This document shows, one piece after another, positions 44,854-53,096 of a DNA stretch of 64,000 bases. Each line of letters opens with the position of its first letter. The stretch's first letter is position 1. The translations under genes and the position numbers were made by a program. This DNA is from DASQZT01 sp963728965. Its GTDB lineage: Bacteria; Acidobacteriota; Terriglobia; Bryobacterales; Bryobacteraceae. The notes under the pieces are model-generated. The model did not search any database. It was not told the origin of the DNA and worked only from the letters and a program-made list of their open reading frames with translations. The stretch covers positions 868,001 through 932,000 of the forward strand of contig CAVSMH010000008.1 of assembly GCA_963728965.1 (NCBI GenBank). Direction: 5' to 3'.

Positions 44854-45757
44854 CTCCTCCGGCCATTGTACGCCAGTCGATTGCGTTGAGGAAGGCGGCC
44901 TGTTCCCGCCAGCCCGGTTGCACGCGCACATGCAGATCGAGGTAGATCTTCACGCCGAACAGCCGCTCCATCTCTTTGCGCGCCAGCGTGCCGATCGTTT
45001 TGAGCATCGCTCCGTGCGCGCCGATCAGGATGGCTTTCTGTCCCTCGCGCTCCACCCGGATAGTAGCGTAGATCCGGGTGAGCCTGGGCGTCTCCTCCCA
45101 GCGGTCGACCGCTACCGCCACCGAATGCGGCACTTCTTGCCGCGTGGCCTGCAAGACCTTCTCCCGCACCAGCTCGGCCGCCAGAAACCGCTCCGGCTGG
45201 TCGGTCACGTAGTCCGCCGGGAAGTATGCCGGGCCTTCGGGCAGCCGCTCCACGATCGTACGTCCTAAATCGTCCAGCCCCGTCTTCCGCGTCGCCGATA
45301 CCGGAAGATACTCGGCGAAATCGTACAGGCATTTGTACTGCTCGATTAGCGGCAGCAGCCGCGCCTTCTCCTTCAGCAGATCGATCTTGTTCAGAACCAG
45401 GATCACCGGCGTGCTGCTCCTGCGGAGCACGTCCACCGCGCGCCGATCGTCTTGACCGAACTCGCGCGCGGCGTCCGCCAGGAACAGCAGCAGGTCGCGC
45501 TCTTCCACCGCGGCCCGCACCGTGTCCATCAATCGTTTATTCAGCGGAGAATCGGCCTTGTGAATGCCCGGCGTGTCCACGAAAACAATCTGCGCCTCCG
45601 CCGTCGTCACCACGCCCTGAACGCAGGTCCGCGTGGTCTGCGGCTTGTCCGCCACGATCGCCACCTTCTGCCCCACCAGGGCATTCAGCAGCGTCGATTT
45701 TCCCGAATTCGGACGGCCCAGGAGGCTTACGAAACCCGAGCGGAAGCCCTCACTCAT
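44843..45757 (-). CDS. era: ribosome-assembly GTPase Era
   Basis: The 304-residue product has GTPase motifs GRPNSGKST (G1), QTTRTCVQG (G2), DTPGIHKA (G3), NKIDLLKE (G4) and SATRKTG (G5), and a C-terminal KH domain with the RVEREGQKAILIGAHGAMLKTIGTLARKEMERLFG signature. Era binds 16S rRNA and is needed for 30S maturation. It overlaps corC by eight bases and the BON gene by eleven. The place behind ybeY and corC is the conserved order seen in many bacteria. Confidence 0.96.
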   Translation of the reverse strand: MSEGFRSGFVSLLGRPNSGKSTLLNALVGQKVAIVADKPQTTRTCVQGVVTTAEAQIVFVDTPGIHKADSPLNKRLMDTVRAAVEERDLLLFLADAAREFGQDDRRAVDVLRRSSTPVILVLNKIDLLKEKARLLPLIEQYKCLYDFAEYLPVSATRKTGLDDLGRTIVERLPEGPAYFPADYVTDQPERFLAAELVREKVLQATRQEVPHSVAVAVDRWEETPRLTRIYATIRVEREGQKAILIGAHGAMLKTIGTLARKEMERLFGVKIYLDLHVRVQPGWREQAAFLNAIDWRTMAGGDDQ

Positions 45758-47015
45758 GCGCGACCACCTGGGATTTCCCGATGCGCACCTGCTCCACCCG
45801 CAGGTCGTCGCCCGCCAGCACCTCCACGCGGATGCCGTCGCGGTCCACCACCTCTCCCGGCCTCGGCACGCGTCCGAGCCACTCGCTCACCAACCCTCCC
45901 ACCGTCGTGGATTCGATCTCTTGTTCGCGATGGAACGACTCCAGCAGATCGCCTACCCGGTCCAGGTCGAAGCTCCCGGAAACGATGTAGCCGCCCTGCC
46001 CGTCTTCGGTGACGTCGGTCGTCGGCTCGTGCTCGTCGCGGATTTCGCCGATGATCACTTCCAGCAGATCCTCCATAGTCGCCAGTCCCGCGGTGTTGCC
46101 GTATTCGTCCACCACAATCACCATGTGGGTGTTTTCCTGCTGCATGTGCCGCATCAGGTCGCTCACCGGCTTGGTCTCGGGTACGAACGGGATGGTGCGG
46201 ACCAGGTCGCGGACCAGCCGGTTCTGCCGCTCGTCTTCATCGATCTCGAACATGTCTCGCACATGGACGAAGCCCACGATCTGATCGATGTTCCCCTCGA
46301 ACACCGGAATGCGCGAGAACTGCTCGTGAATCACGAGCTGCCGCATTTGTTCCAGGGTGGCGTCCGCCGATATGGTCACGATGTTGGGGCGCGGCGTCAT
46401 CACTTCGCGAACCACTTTGTCGCCGAATTCCATCACTGATTGAATCAGCTTCCGGTCGTTCTCCTCGATCAGTCCTTCTTCCTTGCCTGCCGTGATCAGC
46501 GCCTCGATGTTCTCGGCGGACGTCGGCGGCTCCTCTTCCTGTGCGTCCGAGTCGGCCAGGTCGACCAGCGATTGGAAGAAATTCAGCACCCCCACGCAGG
46601 GGCGCGTCACCCATGCCATCGCGCGCAGCAGCGGCACCAGCGGCAGCAGCCACAGCCCCGTCGTCCGGCGGTACAGCAGTTGCGGCAGCGCATACGAAAC
46701 CGCCAGCATGGTGAGCCACACCGTCAGCGCCGTCTGCCAGAAGATGGCTGCGTGCCACGGAGCGCCATCGGCAAACCACGCGAAGTACAGCGCGCCCAGC
46801 AGCACCAGCAGCGTGTGCTTGATCAGCGAAAAAGCCCCCGCGCCCTGCTCCGTCCGCAGGCCCACCCTTTCTTCCAGCGTGGCTTTGAAGAATCGCAGCG
46901 AGGGCAGGTCGCGCGTGCGCAGCCGCAGGCTTTCCAGGTACAGCAGTTGCACGAACGTCACCAGCCCGAGCAGCGGCACTGCCAGCAGGGTCGCGACAAT
47001 CACCGCCAGCATCAT
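45750..47015 (-). CDS. CorC/HlyC-family protein (CNNM transmembrane, two CBS domains, CorC domain)
   Basis: The 421-residue product has a CNNM domain with about four helices (VIVATLLAVPLLGLVTFVQLLYL at the start; TVWLTMLAVSYALPQLL), a CBS pair (GDKVVREVMTPRPNIVTISADATLEQM, HVRDMFEIDEDERQNRLVRDL, VVVDEYGNTAGLATMEDLLE) and a C-terminal FAD-binding-like CorC/HlyC domain. It probably exports Mg2+ or Co2+. It overlaps ybeY by ATGA at 47012-47015. Confidence 0.93.
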   Translation of the reverse strand: MMLAVIVATLLAVPLLGLVTFVQLLYLESLRLRTRDLPSLRFFKATLEERVGLRTEQGAGAFSLIKHTLLVLLGALYFAWFADGAPWHAAIFWQTALTVWLTMLAVSYALPQLLYRRTTGLWLLPLVPLLRAMAWVTRPCVGVLNFFQSLVDLADSDAQEEEPPTSAENIEALITAGKEEGLIEENDRKLIQSVMEFGDKVVREVMTPRPNIVTISADATLEQMRQLVIHEQFSRIPVFEGNIDQIVGFVHVRDMFEIDEDERQNRLVRDLVRTIPFVPETKPVSDLMRHMQQENTHMVIVVDEYGNTAGLATMEDLLEVIIGEIRDEHEPTTDVTEDGQGGYIVSGSFDLDRVGDLLESFHREQEIESTTVGGLVSEWLGRVPRPGEVVDRDGIRVEVLAGDDLRVEQVRIGKSQVVAHE

Positions 47016-47476
47016 AACCGCGCCCGTTCGATGAGGCCGTTCGGCAGCCCGAGGCGCTCCCGCCAGCGCCGCTCCGCTTGGGCCATGGAGCCGGAATCGT
47101 TTTCATGATCCATGCCCATCAGGTGCAGCAGCCCGTGCAGCATCAGGATGCGCACTTCCTGCTCCGTGCTGTGGCCGTTGCGCCGCGCCTGTTCGCGCGC
47201 GCGCGCCACCGAAATCGCCAGGTCGCCCAGGTGCGCCGGCGGCCCACCGCGGCTGCCCGCCTGCGCCGCGGGAAACGAGAGCACGTCCGTCGCGTGGTCC
47301 TCCCCGCGGAATTCCCGATTCAACCGCCGCAGCTCCGCATCGCCGGTAATCACGCAATCGAACACCCGGCCCCGCGCTACCTGCGCCTGGAGCTTCCGCG
47401 CGAAGCTCTCGAGCGCCTGCGGCCGCACATCCGCCGGACGGCGGCGAAAAACGATTGTAGTGCCATCGGGTGACAT
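47012..47476 (-). CDS. ybeY: rRNA maturation endoribonuclease YbeY
   Basis: The 154-residue product has the catalytic zinc motif H-x3-H-x5-H as HGLLHLMGMDH, the preceding Arg-rich strand and the NREFRGEDHATDVLSFP loop with the conserved Thr-Asp-Val-Leu. It processes the 3' end of 16S rRNA. It lies seven bases after the stop of phoH and overlaps corC by four bases. Confidence 0.95.
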   Translation of the reverse strand: MSPDGTTIVFRRRPADVRPQALESFARKLQAQVARGRVFDCVITGDAELRRLNREFRGEDHATDVLSFPAAQAGSRGGPPAHLGDLAISVARAREQARRNGHSTEQEVRILMLHGLLHLMGMDHENDSGSMAQAERRWRERLGLPNGLIERARL

Positions 47477-47483
47477 GGGTCGC

Positions 47484-48503
47484 TCAGGCCTGCGGAGCGG
47501 TGTCGGGCGCGGGTGTTTCCGGATCGCCGAGTTTCAGGCTGAGCTGCCGGCCCGCGCCGACGGTTTCGTTGTACCGTTCGTAGGCCTTCACGATCCGCTG
47601 CACCAGCGTGTGACGCACTACGTCGCGCTCGTCGAACTGCACGAAACTGATCCCTTCCACGCCCTTAAGGACATCCAGCGCGTCGATCAGCCCGCTGCGC
47701 CGGCCCGTCGGAAGGTCGATCTGCGTGATATCGCCGTTCACCACCATCTTGGAGTTGAACCCCTGCCGGGTGAGCACCATCTTCATCTGTTCCGGGGTGC
47801 TGTTCTGCGCCTCGTCGAGAATAATGAAACTGTCGTTGAGCGTGCGCCCCCGCATGAACGCGATCGGCGCCACTTCAATCACGTTCCGCTCCAGCAGCTT
47901 TTCCACGCGCTCGCTGTCGAGCATGTCGAACAGCGCATCGTACAGCGGCCTCAGGTACGGGTCCACCTTTTCCTGCAACGTGCCCGGCAGAAACCCGAGC
48001 CGCTCGCCCGCTTCCACCGCCGGACGCGTCAGAATAATCCGCGCCACCTGCTTGTTCATCAGTGCCGAAATCGCCATCGCCACCGCCAGGTAGGTCTTCC
48101 CCGTGCCCGCCGGCCCGATCCCCAGCACCAGGTCGTTGCGCTCGATCGCCTCCAGGTAGCGCCGCTGGTTCACCGATTTCGGCGCCAGGATCTTCTTGCC
48201 GAAATTGCGCTGCTTCCCGCTCCGCACCAGCGCCCGCAGCGACACCTCCGGATCCACGGTCACCACCCGCAGATAGCTGTTCAGGTCGCCGTTGTTGAAC
48301 ACGTGCCCTTCGCGCAGCAGCGTGTTGTAGTCTTCCAGGATGTTCTCGGCGCGCGTGACGTTGTCCGCTTCGCCTTCGATTTCGAGGTTGTTATCGACCA
48401 GTTGCGTGTGGACGCTCAGGCCGGATTCGATCAGCCGGATATTCTCATCGCGAGTTCCGAACAGGCTCTCTACACCTCGGGCAATGCGCACGCTGGTTTT
48501 CAT
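47484..48503 (-). CDS. phoH: PhoH-family ATPase/RNA helicase-like protein
   Basis: From ATG 48501-48503 the product is 339 residues; 28 further in-frame codons upstream read as a hydrophobic lead that is not typical. It has an N-terminal KH-like segment and the PhoH ATPase with Walker A GPAGTGKTYLAVAMA, Walker B SFIILDEAQNS and ILTRPAVEAGERLGFLPG. It is the first gene of the operon phoH-ybeY-corC-era, which serves ribosome maturation. No ribosome site is clear next to the ATG; GGAGG lies about 18 bases upstream, so the start is open to revision. Confidence 0.92.
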   Translation of the reverse strand: MKTSVRIARGVESLFGTRDENIRLIESGLSVHTQLVDNNLEIEGEADNVTRAENILEDYNTLLREGHVFNNGDLNSYLRVVTVDPEVSLRALVRSGKQRNFGKKILAPKSVNQRRYLEAIERNDLVLGIGPAGTGKTYLAVAMAISALMNKQVARIILTRPAVEAGERLGFLPGTLQEKVDPYLRPLYDALFDMLDSERVEKLLERNVIEVAPIAFMRGRTLNDSFIILDEAQNSTPEQMKMVLTRQGFNSKMVVNGDITQIDLPTGRRSGLIDALDVLKGVEGISFVQFDERDVVRHTLVQRIVKAYERYNETVGAGRQLSLKLGDPETPAPDTAPQA

Positions 48504-48656
48504 TGAGTGACTGTTGGGTACCTCCAGGACGGGGAAAAATAACGCAAAGAACAGCCTTGTGATGGGAAAGGGCCGGACCTTCGACAACCCGCTGGGCGCG
48601 GGTGGCTAAAAACCATCTAGTTGGTATTATACCAGTGCTGTAAAGATCCTACTCTT

Positions 48657-49136
48657 TTATTGCAGCAACCGCAGGCCGTTCGCTCCCGGAATCGTTCGCA
48701 CCCAGGAGTTCATCTCTTCTTCGTTCTGTAACAAGTCCCGCAGCGTGGCTTTGCTAAGCACCTGGTCTACCGCCACCTGCACCGCGCGCCACAGCGAACG
48801 CACCGAGCAATCCACAGAGCGCGTGCAAATTGCCGCCTGGCCGCTGTGGCTGTCGCAAAAGTCGCTCTCGAACAGGCGTCCGCCCAGCAGGTTGACCACG
48901 TCGCCGATCACCACCGACTCGGCGGGCCGCGCCAGCGTGTACCCCCCTTCTTTCCCGCGGGCTGCTTTTACGAATCCGCCCTTGCGCAGCACGCGCAGAA
49001 TCTTGGCCGCGTAAGCCGCCGATACGCCTTCGGCATGGCTGATCTCCGGAATCGTCAGGCTCTCGCCTTCAAAACCGGCGTACGCCAGGCGTACCAGGCA
49101 CCGCAGCCCGTATTCTTCGTTCGCGCTCAGCTTCAT
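48657..49136 (-). CDS. Rrf2-family transcriptional regulator of the SUF operon (IscR/SufR-like)
   Basis: The 159-residue product has an N-terminal winged helix-turn-helix (MKLSANEEYGLRCLVRLA, ISHAEGVSAAYAAKILRVLRKGGFV) and three cysteines at about 94, 104 and 110 (C-x9-C-x5-C), which can hold an iron-sulfur cluster. It should repress or activate the SUF operon according to cluster supply. It is the last gene of that operon and its ATG overlaps the DUF59 gene by four bases (ATGA). A perfect palindrome on the operon's -10 box is the best operator candidate. Confidence 0.9.
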   Translation of the reverse strand: MKLSANEEYGLRCLVRLAYAGFEGESLTIPEISHAEGVSAAYAAKILRVLRKGGFVKAARGKEGGYTLARPAESVVIGDVVNLLGGRLFESDFCDSHSGQAAICTRSVDCSVRSLWRAVQVAVDQVLSKATLRDLLQNEEEMNSWVRTIPGANGLRLLQ

Positions 49137-49468
49137 CGTCTCTCCAACTTCGCGATCGGAATGATCTCTTCCAGACCCAGCGCCAGCCTGGCTGCTTCCG
49201 ACATGCGTTCCTTCGACCAGGGCGGATCGAAGACCAACTCCAGCCTCACCTCCGTCACCCCGGGCACGCCCCTCGCCGCCCGCTTCACTTCCGCGGGCAG
49301 CGTTCCGGCCACCGGACAGTTCGGCGCCGTCAGCGTCATGCGAATCGCGGCACGGCCTTCCGCGTCCACATCCAGGCCGTAAATCAACCCGAGCTCGTAG
49401 ATGTTCACCGGCATCTCTGGGTCGTAGACCTTCCTCAGCGCCGCGACGATCTGATCCTTCAGGCTCAT
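49133..49468 (-). CDS. sufT: DUF59/MIP18-family iron-sulfur assembly protein (SufT-like)
   Basis: The 111-residue product from ATG 49466-49468 has the DUF59 core: YDPEMPVNIYELGLIYGLDVDAEG, IRMTLTAPNCPVAGTLPAEVKRA with the active cysteine of TxNCP and LVFDPPWSKERMSEAARLALG. The longer open frame to 49795 is the shadow of sufU. It acts in the maturation of iron-sulfur proteins. ATGA overlap with sufU (49465-49468). Confidence 0.92.
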   Translation of the reverse strand: MSLKDQIVAALRKVYDPEMPVNIYELGLIYGLDVDAEGRAAIRMTLTAPNCPVAGTLPAEVKRAARGVPGVTEVRLELVFDPPWSKERMSEAARLALGLEEIIPIAKLERR

Positions 49469-49902
49469 TCCGTAGTGACCGGTTCCTGGCCGTTGGCCAG
49501 CGCCAATTTCAGCGTGTGCCACGCCAGCGTCGCGCACTTCACGCGCGCCGGAAAATCGCGCACTCCGCAAAAAACCACCAGCTTGCCCAGGTCTTTGCTC
49601 ACCGGCGTATCGGTGGTGAGCAGTTCGTGGAATTTCTCCAGGAGCTTCATCGCTTCTTCCTGCGATTTGCCCTTGAGGTTTTCCGTCATCAGCGAAGCCG
49701 ATGCCGTCGAAATGGCGCAGCCCGAGCCGACGAAGCTGACATCCTTTACCACCCCGTCTTCCACTTTCAGGAACAGCTTCAGTTTGTCGCCGCAAAGAGG
49801 GTTGTAGCCCTCGGCCTTGCGGTTCGCGTCATCCATCGGATGGCAGTTCCGGGGACGCTTACTGTGATCCAGGATCGTTTCCTGGTAAAGATCGTGCACC
49901 AT
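49465..49902 (-). CDS. sufU: SufU-type iron-sulfur scaffold/sulfur-transfer protein
   Basis: The 145-residue product begins at ATG 49900-49902; the open frame extends to 50034 but that part is out of family. Landmarks: YNPLCGDKLKLFLKVEDG (Cys and Asp zinc ligands), GSGCAISTASASLMTENLKGKS, and VKCATLAWHTL. In the SUF pathway it takes sulfur from SufS. TGATG overlaps the sufS stop. Confidence 0.94.
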   Translation of the reverse strand: MVHDLYQETILDHSKRPRNCHPMDDANRKAEGYNPLCGDKLKLFLKVEDGVVKDVSFVGSGCAISTASASLMTENLKGKSQEEAMKLLEKFHELLTTDTPVSKDLGKLVVFCGVRDFPARVKCATLAWHTLKLALANGQEPVTTE

Positions 49903-51149
49903 CAGGAGAAAATCTCCTTCACTTTGAGAAGGCCCGCGGCCAGCGCGTCCATCTCCGCCGCCGTATTGTAAAAAGCCAGCGAGGCGCGCGTCGTGGCCGG
50001 CACCTGGAACCGGTCCATCACCGGCTGCGCGCAATGATGCCCGGTGCGCACCGCGATTCCCTGGCGGTCCAGCACCGTGCCGATGTCGTGCGGGTGGATC
50101 CCGTCGATCACGAACGACAGCACCGCTGCTTTCTCCCTGGCCGTGCCGATCAGCCGCAGCCCTGGGATCGCCGCCAGGGCCTCGGTTCCGTACGTCACCA
50201 GGTCGTGTTCGTACGCCGCGATCCGGTCGATGCCGATGCCCGCCGCGTAATCCAGCGCCGCACCCAGCCCGATGCCGCCGGCGATGTTCGGCGTTCCCGC
50301 TTCGAATTTGTAGGGCAGGTCGTTATACGTCGTCTTCTCGAACGTGACCGTCCGGATCATGTCCCCGCCCCCCTGGTACGGCGGCATGGCGTTCAGCAGC
50401 TTCGTTTTGCCGTAAAGAATGCCGATGCCCGTGGGGCCGAACACCTTGTGGCCCGAAAACGTGTAGAAGTCGGCATCCAGCGCCTGCACGTCCACTTTCA
50501 TGTGGGGCGTCGCCTGCGCGCCGTCAATCATCGTTAGCGCACCGGCGCGGTGCGCCATCGCGATCATCTGCTGCACCGGGTTGATCGTCCCCAACGCGTT
50601 CGACACGTGCGCCACCGCCACCATGCGGGTTCGCGGGCCGAGCAGTTTCTCGTACTCCTCCAGCAGCAGCTCTCCCCGGTCGTTCATCGGGATCACCCGG
50701 AGCTGCGCGCCCTTCTCCTCGCACAGCATCTGCCAGGGCACGATGTTGGAGTGGTGCTCCATGGCCGAAATCACGATCTCGTCGCCTGGTTTGAGGTTAC
50801 TCCGGCCCCACGAGCTGGCTACCAGGTTGATCCCTTCGGTCGTGCCGCGCACGAAGATCAGCTCGCTGCTCCGGCGCGCGTTGAGGAAGCGCTTGGCCTT
50901 CGAGCGCGTCTCTTCGTACGCCGCCGTCGAGCGCTGGCTCAGCTCGTGAACGCCGCGGTGGATGTTGGCGCAATCCACCTCGTAAAACCGGCGGATCGCC
51001 TCTATGACCACCGAGGGCTTCTGGGCCGTGGCCGCGCTGTCCAGATACACCAGCGGCTTGCCATGCACTTTCTGCTTGAGGACCGGGAAATCCTCCCGGA
51101 TCCTCTCCACGTCGAAACCGGCCGACACAACGCTACTGAGGGTGCTCAT
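49902..51149 (-). CDS. sufS: cysteine desulfurase SufS
   Basis: About 415 residues. PLP enzyme of class V: YLDSAATAQKP, HRGVHELSQRSTAAYEETRSKAKRF, DGAQATPHMKVDVQALDADFYTFSGHKVFGPTGIGILYG where the Lys of SGHK binds PLP, and the active cysteine in RTGHHCAQPVMDRF. It liberates sulfur from cysteine for SufU. An ATG four codons upstream (51161) would increase the overlap with sufD from 17 to 29 bases; neither start has a clear ribosome site. Confidence 0.95.
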   Translation of the reverse strand: MSTLSSVVSAGFDVERIREDFPVLKQKVHGKPLVYLDSAATAQKPSVVIEAIRRFYEVDCANIHRGVHELSQRSTAAYEETRSKAKRFLNARRSSELIFVRGTTEGINLVASSWGRSNLKPGDEIVISAMEHHSNIVPWQMLCEEKGAQLRVIPMNDRGELLLEEYEKLLGPRTRMVAVAHVSNALGTINPVQQMIAMAHRAGALTMIDGAQATPHMKVDVQALDADFYTFSGHKVFGPTGIGILYGKTKLLNAMPPYQGGGDMIRTVTFEKTTYNDLPYKFEAGTPNIAGGIGLGAALDYAAGIGIDRIAAYEHDLVTYGTEALAAIPGLRLIGTAREKAAVLSFVIDGIHPHDIGTVLDRQGIAVRTGHHCAQPVMDRFQVPATTRASLAFYNTAAEMDALAAGLLKVKEIFS

Positions 51150-52308
51150 GGAATTTTTCATAAAGGGCCCGCTCGAGCGAGTCCCGCAACGCTGAAACCT
51201 TCACGCGATCGATGATGTCCTGGGCGAACGCGTTCGTCAGCAGGCTCCGCGCTTCCGATTTCCCGATGCCGCGCGACCGCAGATAGAACATCGCCTCCGC
51301 GTCCAATTGGCCGATCGTGGCGCCATGCGTGCACCGCACGTCGTCGGCCAGGATCTGCAATTCCGGTTTGGTGTTGATCACCGCTTCGTCCGACAACACC
51401 AGGTTCTTATTCGTCTGTTTGGAATCGGTCTTCTGCGCATCTTTTCGGACGATAATCCGTCCGTTGAAAACGGCGCTCGCCTTGCCGTCGAGAATGCCTT
51501 TGTATACCTCGTGGCTGGTGCCGTGGGGTTTGGCATGGTCGATCGTGGTGTGATTGTCCACGTGCTGCGAGCCGTTCACGATGTAGAGTCCGTTCAGCGT
51601 CGCCTCCGTGCCTTCCGATAGCGTGACCCGGGCATCGTTGCGCGTCAGCGCGCCGCCTAGCGAAATCGAGTGCGACGAAAAGTTCGCGCTGCGGCCCAGC
51701 GTGACCGGAAACGCGGCGACGTGATACGCCTCGCGGCTTTCCTGCTGCACCTTATAGTGGTCCACCACCGCGCCTTCACCGGCCAGAATTTCGGTCACGG
51801 CGTTGGTCAGGTACCGCCCTCGGCCGCGGAACGTCTCGATAATGGTGCACTGCGCATTCGCCCCCACGCGGATCAGCGTCCGCGGGTGAACGGCCATCGG
51901 CGACACGCCATCGGGCGCCTCGTACGTGATCTCGATGGGCGCTTCCACCACCGCGCCGCGCGGCACCTGAAGCACGGTAAGCTCGTTGAGGAACGCCGTG
52001 TTGAGCGCCGCAAAGGCATTGTTGAAATCGCGTTGACCCGTCAGGTAGTCCGCCGCCTGCGCCGGGCTCAGTACCTCCACCGGCTCGGGCGCGCTTAGCG
52101 CCACGCTGCCCGCCGCCACACCGAAAACGGTTCGCATCATCGGCGCCACGTTGGTGAACCGCCACTCTTCGTCGTGCGTGGTCGGGAACCCCAATTCCGT
52201 AAAGCGACGGAATGCGGCTTCGCGCAATTCCTGAAGCCACTCCGCGGCCGCCGGCTGCTTCGCGAATTCGCCCACCCAGTTGCCGAGCTGCTCCGTCACG
52301 GCCGTCAT
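51133..52308 (-). CDS. sufD: SufD, SufBCD complex subunit
   Basis: The 391-residue product has the C-terminal beta-helix typical of SufB/D (TIDHAKPHGTSHEVYKGILDGKASAVFNGRIIVRKDAQKTDSKQTNKNLVLSDEAVINTKPELQI, LADDVRCTHGATIGQLDAEAMFYLRSRGI). It lacks the cysteine-rich start of SufB and binds SufC. Its start overlaps sufC by ATGA at 52305-52308. Confidence 0.95.
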   Translation of the reverse strand: MTAVTEQLGNWVGEFAKQPAAAEWLQELREAAFRRFTELGFPTTHDEEWRFTNVAPMMRTVFGVAAGSVALSAPEPVEVLSPAQAADYLTGQRDFNNAFAALNTAFLNELTVLQVPRGAVVEAPIEITYEAPDGVSPMAVHPRTLIRVGANAQCTIIETFRGRGRYLTNAVTEILAGEGAVVDHYKVQQESREAYHVAAFPVTLGRSANFSSHSISLGGALTRNDARVTLSEGTEATLNGLYIVNGSQHVDNHTTIDHAKPHGTSHEVYKGILDGKASAVFNGRIIVRKDAQKTDSKQTNKNLVLSDEAVINTKPELQILADDVRCTHGATIGQLDAEAMFYLRSRGIGKSEARSLLTNAFAQDIIDRVKVSALRDSLERALYEKFHEHPQ

Positions 52309-53081
52309 ACGCTGCCGACCGCCTCCTCCTCGTCCGCAATCCCCAACGCCGCGTAGCCGCTTTCTTCCAGCTCGAGCGCCAGTTCCTTGCCCCCCGACTT
52401 CACAATCCGCCCCTCGGAAAGCACGTGTACGAAATCCGGCACGATGTAGTTCAGCAGCCGCTGGTAGTGCGTTACCACGATCATCGACCGCTCCGCACCG
52501 CGTAGCGCGTTGACACCGCCCGCCACCGTCCGCAGCGCGTCGATATCCAGTCCTGAATCGGTTTCGTCCAGAATCGCCAGCCGCGGCTCCAGCACCGCCA
52601 TCTGGAAAATTTCGTTGCGCTTCTTTTCACCCCCCGAGAATCCCGTGTTCACCGGCCGGTTGAGCAGCGCCTGGTCCATCTCCATCAGCTTCATTTTTTC
52701 GCGGACCAGGTTCAGGAAATCGAACGCGTCCAGCTCCGGCAGGTCGCGGCTCTTGCGTAGCGTGTTCAGCGCCGCCTTCAGGAAGTACATGTTGCTCACC
52801 CCGGGAATCTCCACCGGGTATTGGAACGCCAGGAAAAGGCCCGCGCGCGCCCGGTCCTCGGGCGACATTTCGAGCAGGTCCTTCCCGTCGTAAAGCACCT
52901 GGCCGCCCGTCACCGCGTACAGTTCCCGTCCGGCCAGCACCTGCGCCAACGTGCTCTTGCCCGAGCCGTTCGGCCCCATTATGGCGTGTACTTCGCCCGG
53001 GTTCACAATCAAGTCGATTCCGCGCAAAATTTCGCGGTCCCCCACCCTGGCGTGCAGATCCTTGATTTCAAGTAGTGACAT
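52305..53081 (-). CDS. sufC: SufC, ATPase subunit of the SUF complex
   Basis: The 258-residue product has Walker A GPNGSGKSTLAQVLAG, the Q-loop segment AFQYPVEIPGVSNMYF, the signature NTGFSGGEKKRNEIFQM and Walker B LAILDETDSGLDID. It powers SufBD rearrangement during cluster assembly. It follows sufB after 15 bases. Confidence 0.96.
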   Translation of the reverse strand: MSLLEIKDLHARVGDREILRGIDLIVNPGEVHAIMGPNGSGKSTLAQVLAGRELYAVTGGQVLYDGKDLLEMSPEDRARAGLFLAFQYPVEIPGVSNMYFLKAALNTLRKSRDLPELDAFDFLNLVREKMKLMEMDQALLNRPVNTGFSGGEKKRNEIFQMAVLEPRLAILDETDSGLDIDALRTVAGGVNALRGAERSMIVVTHYQRLLNYIVPDFVHVLSEGRIVKSGGKELALELEESGYAALGIADEEEAVGSV

Positions 53082-53096
53082 CGTTTCGCTGATTCC

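Noticed and set aside
49468..49795. N-terminal extension of the DUF59 gene
   Set aside because: The extension is the out-of-frame image of sufU; family proteins start at the ATG at 49468.
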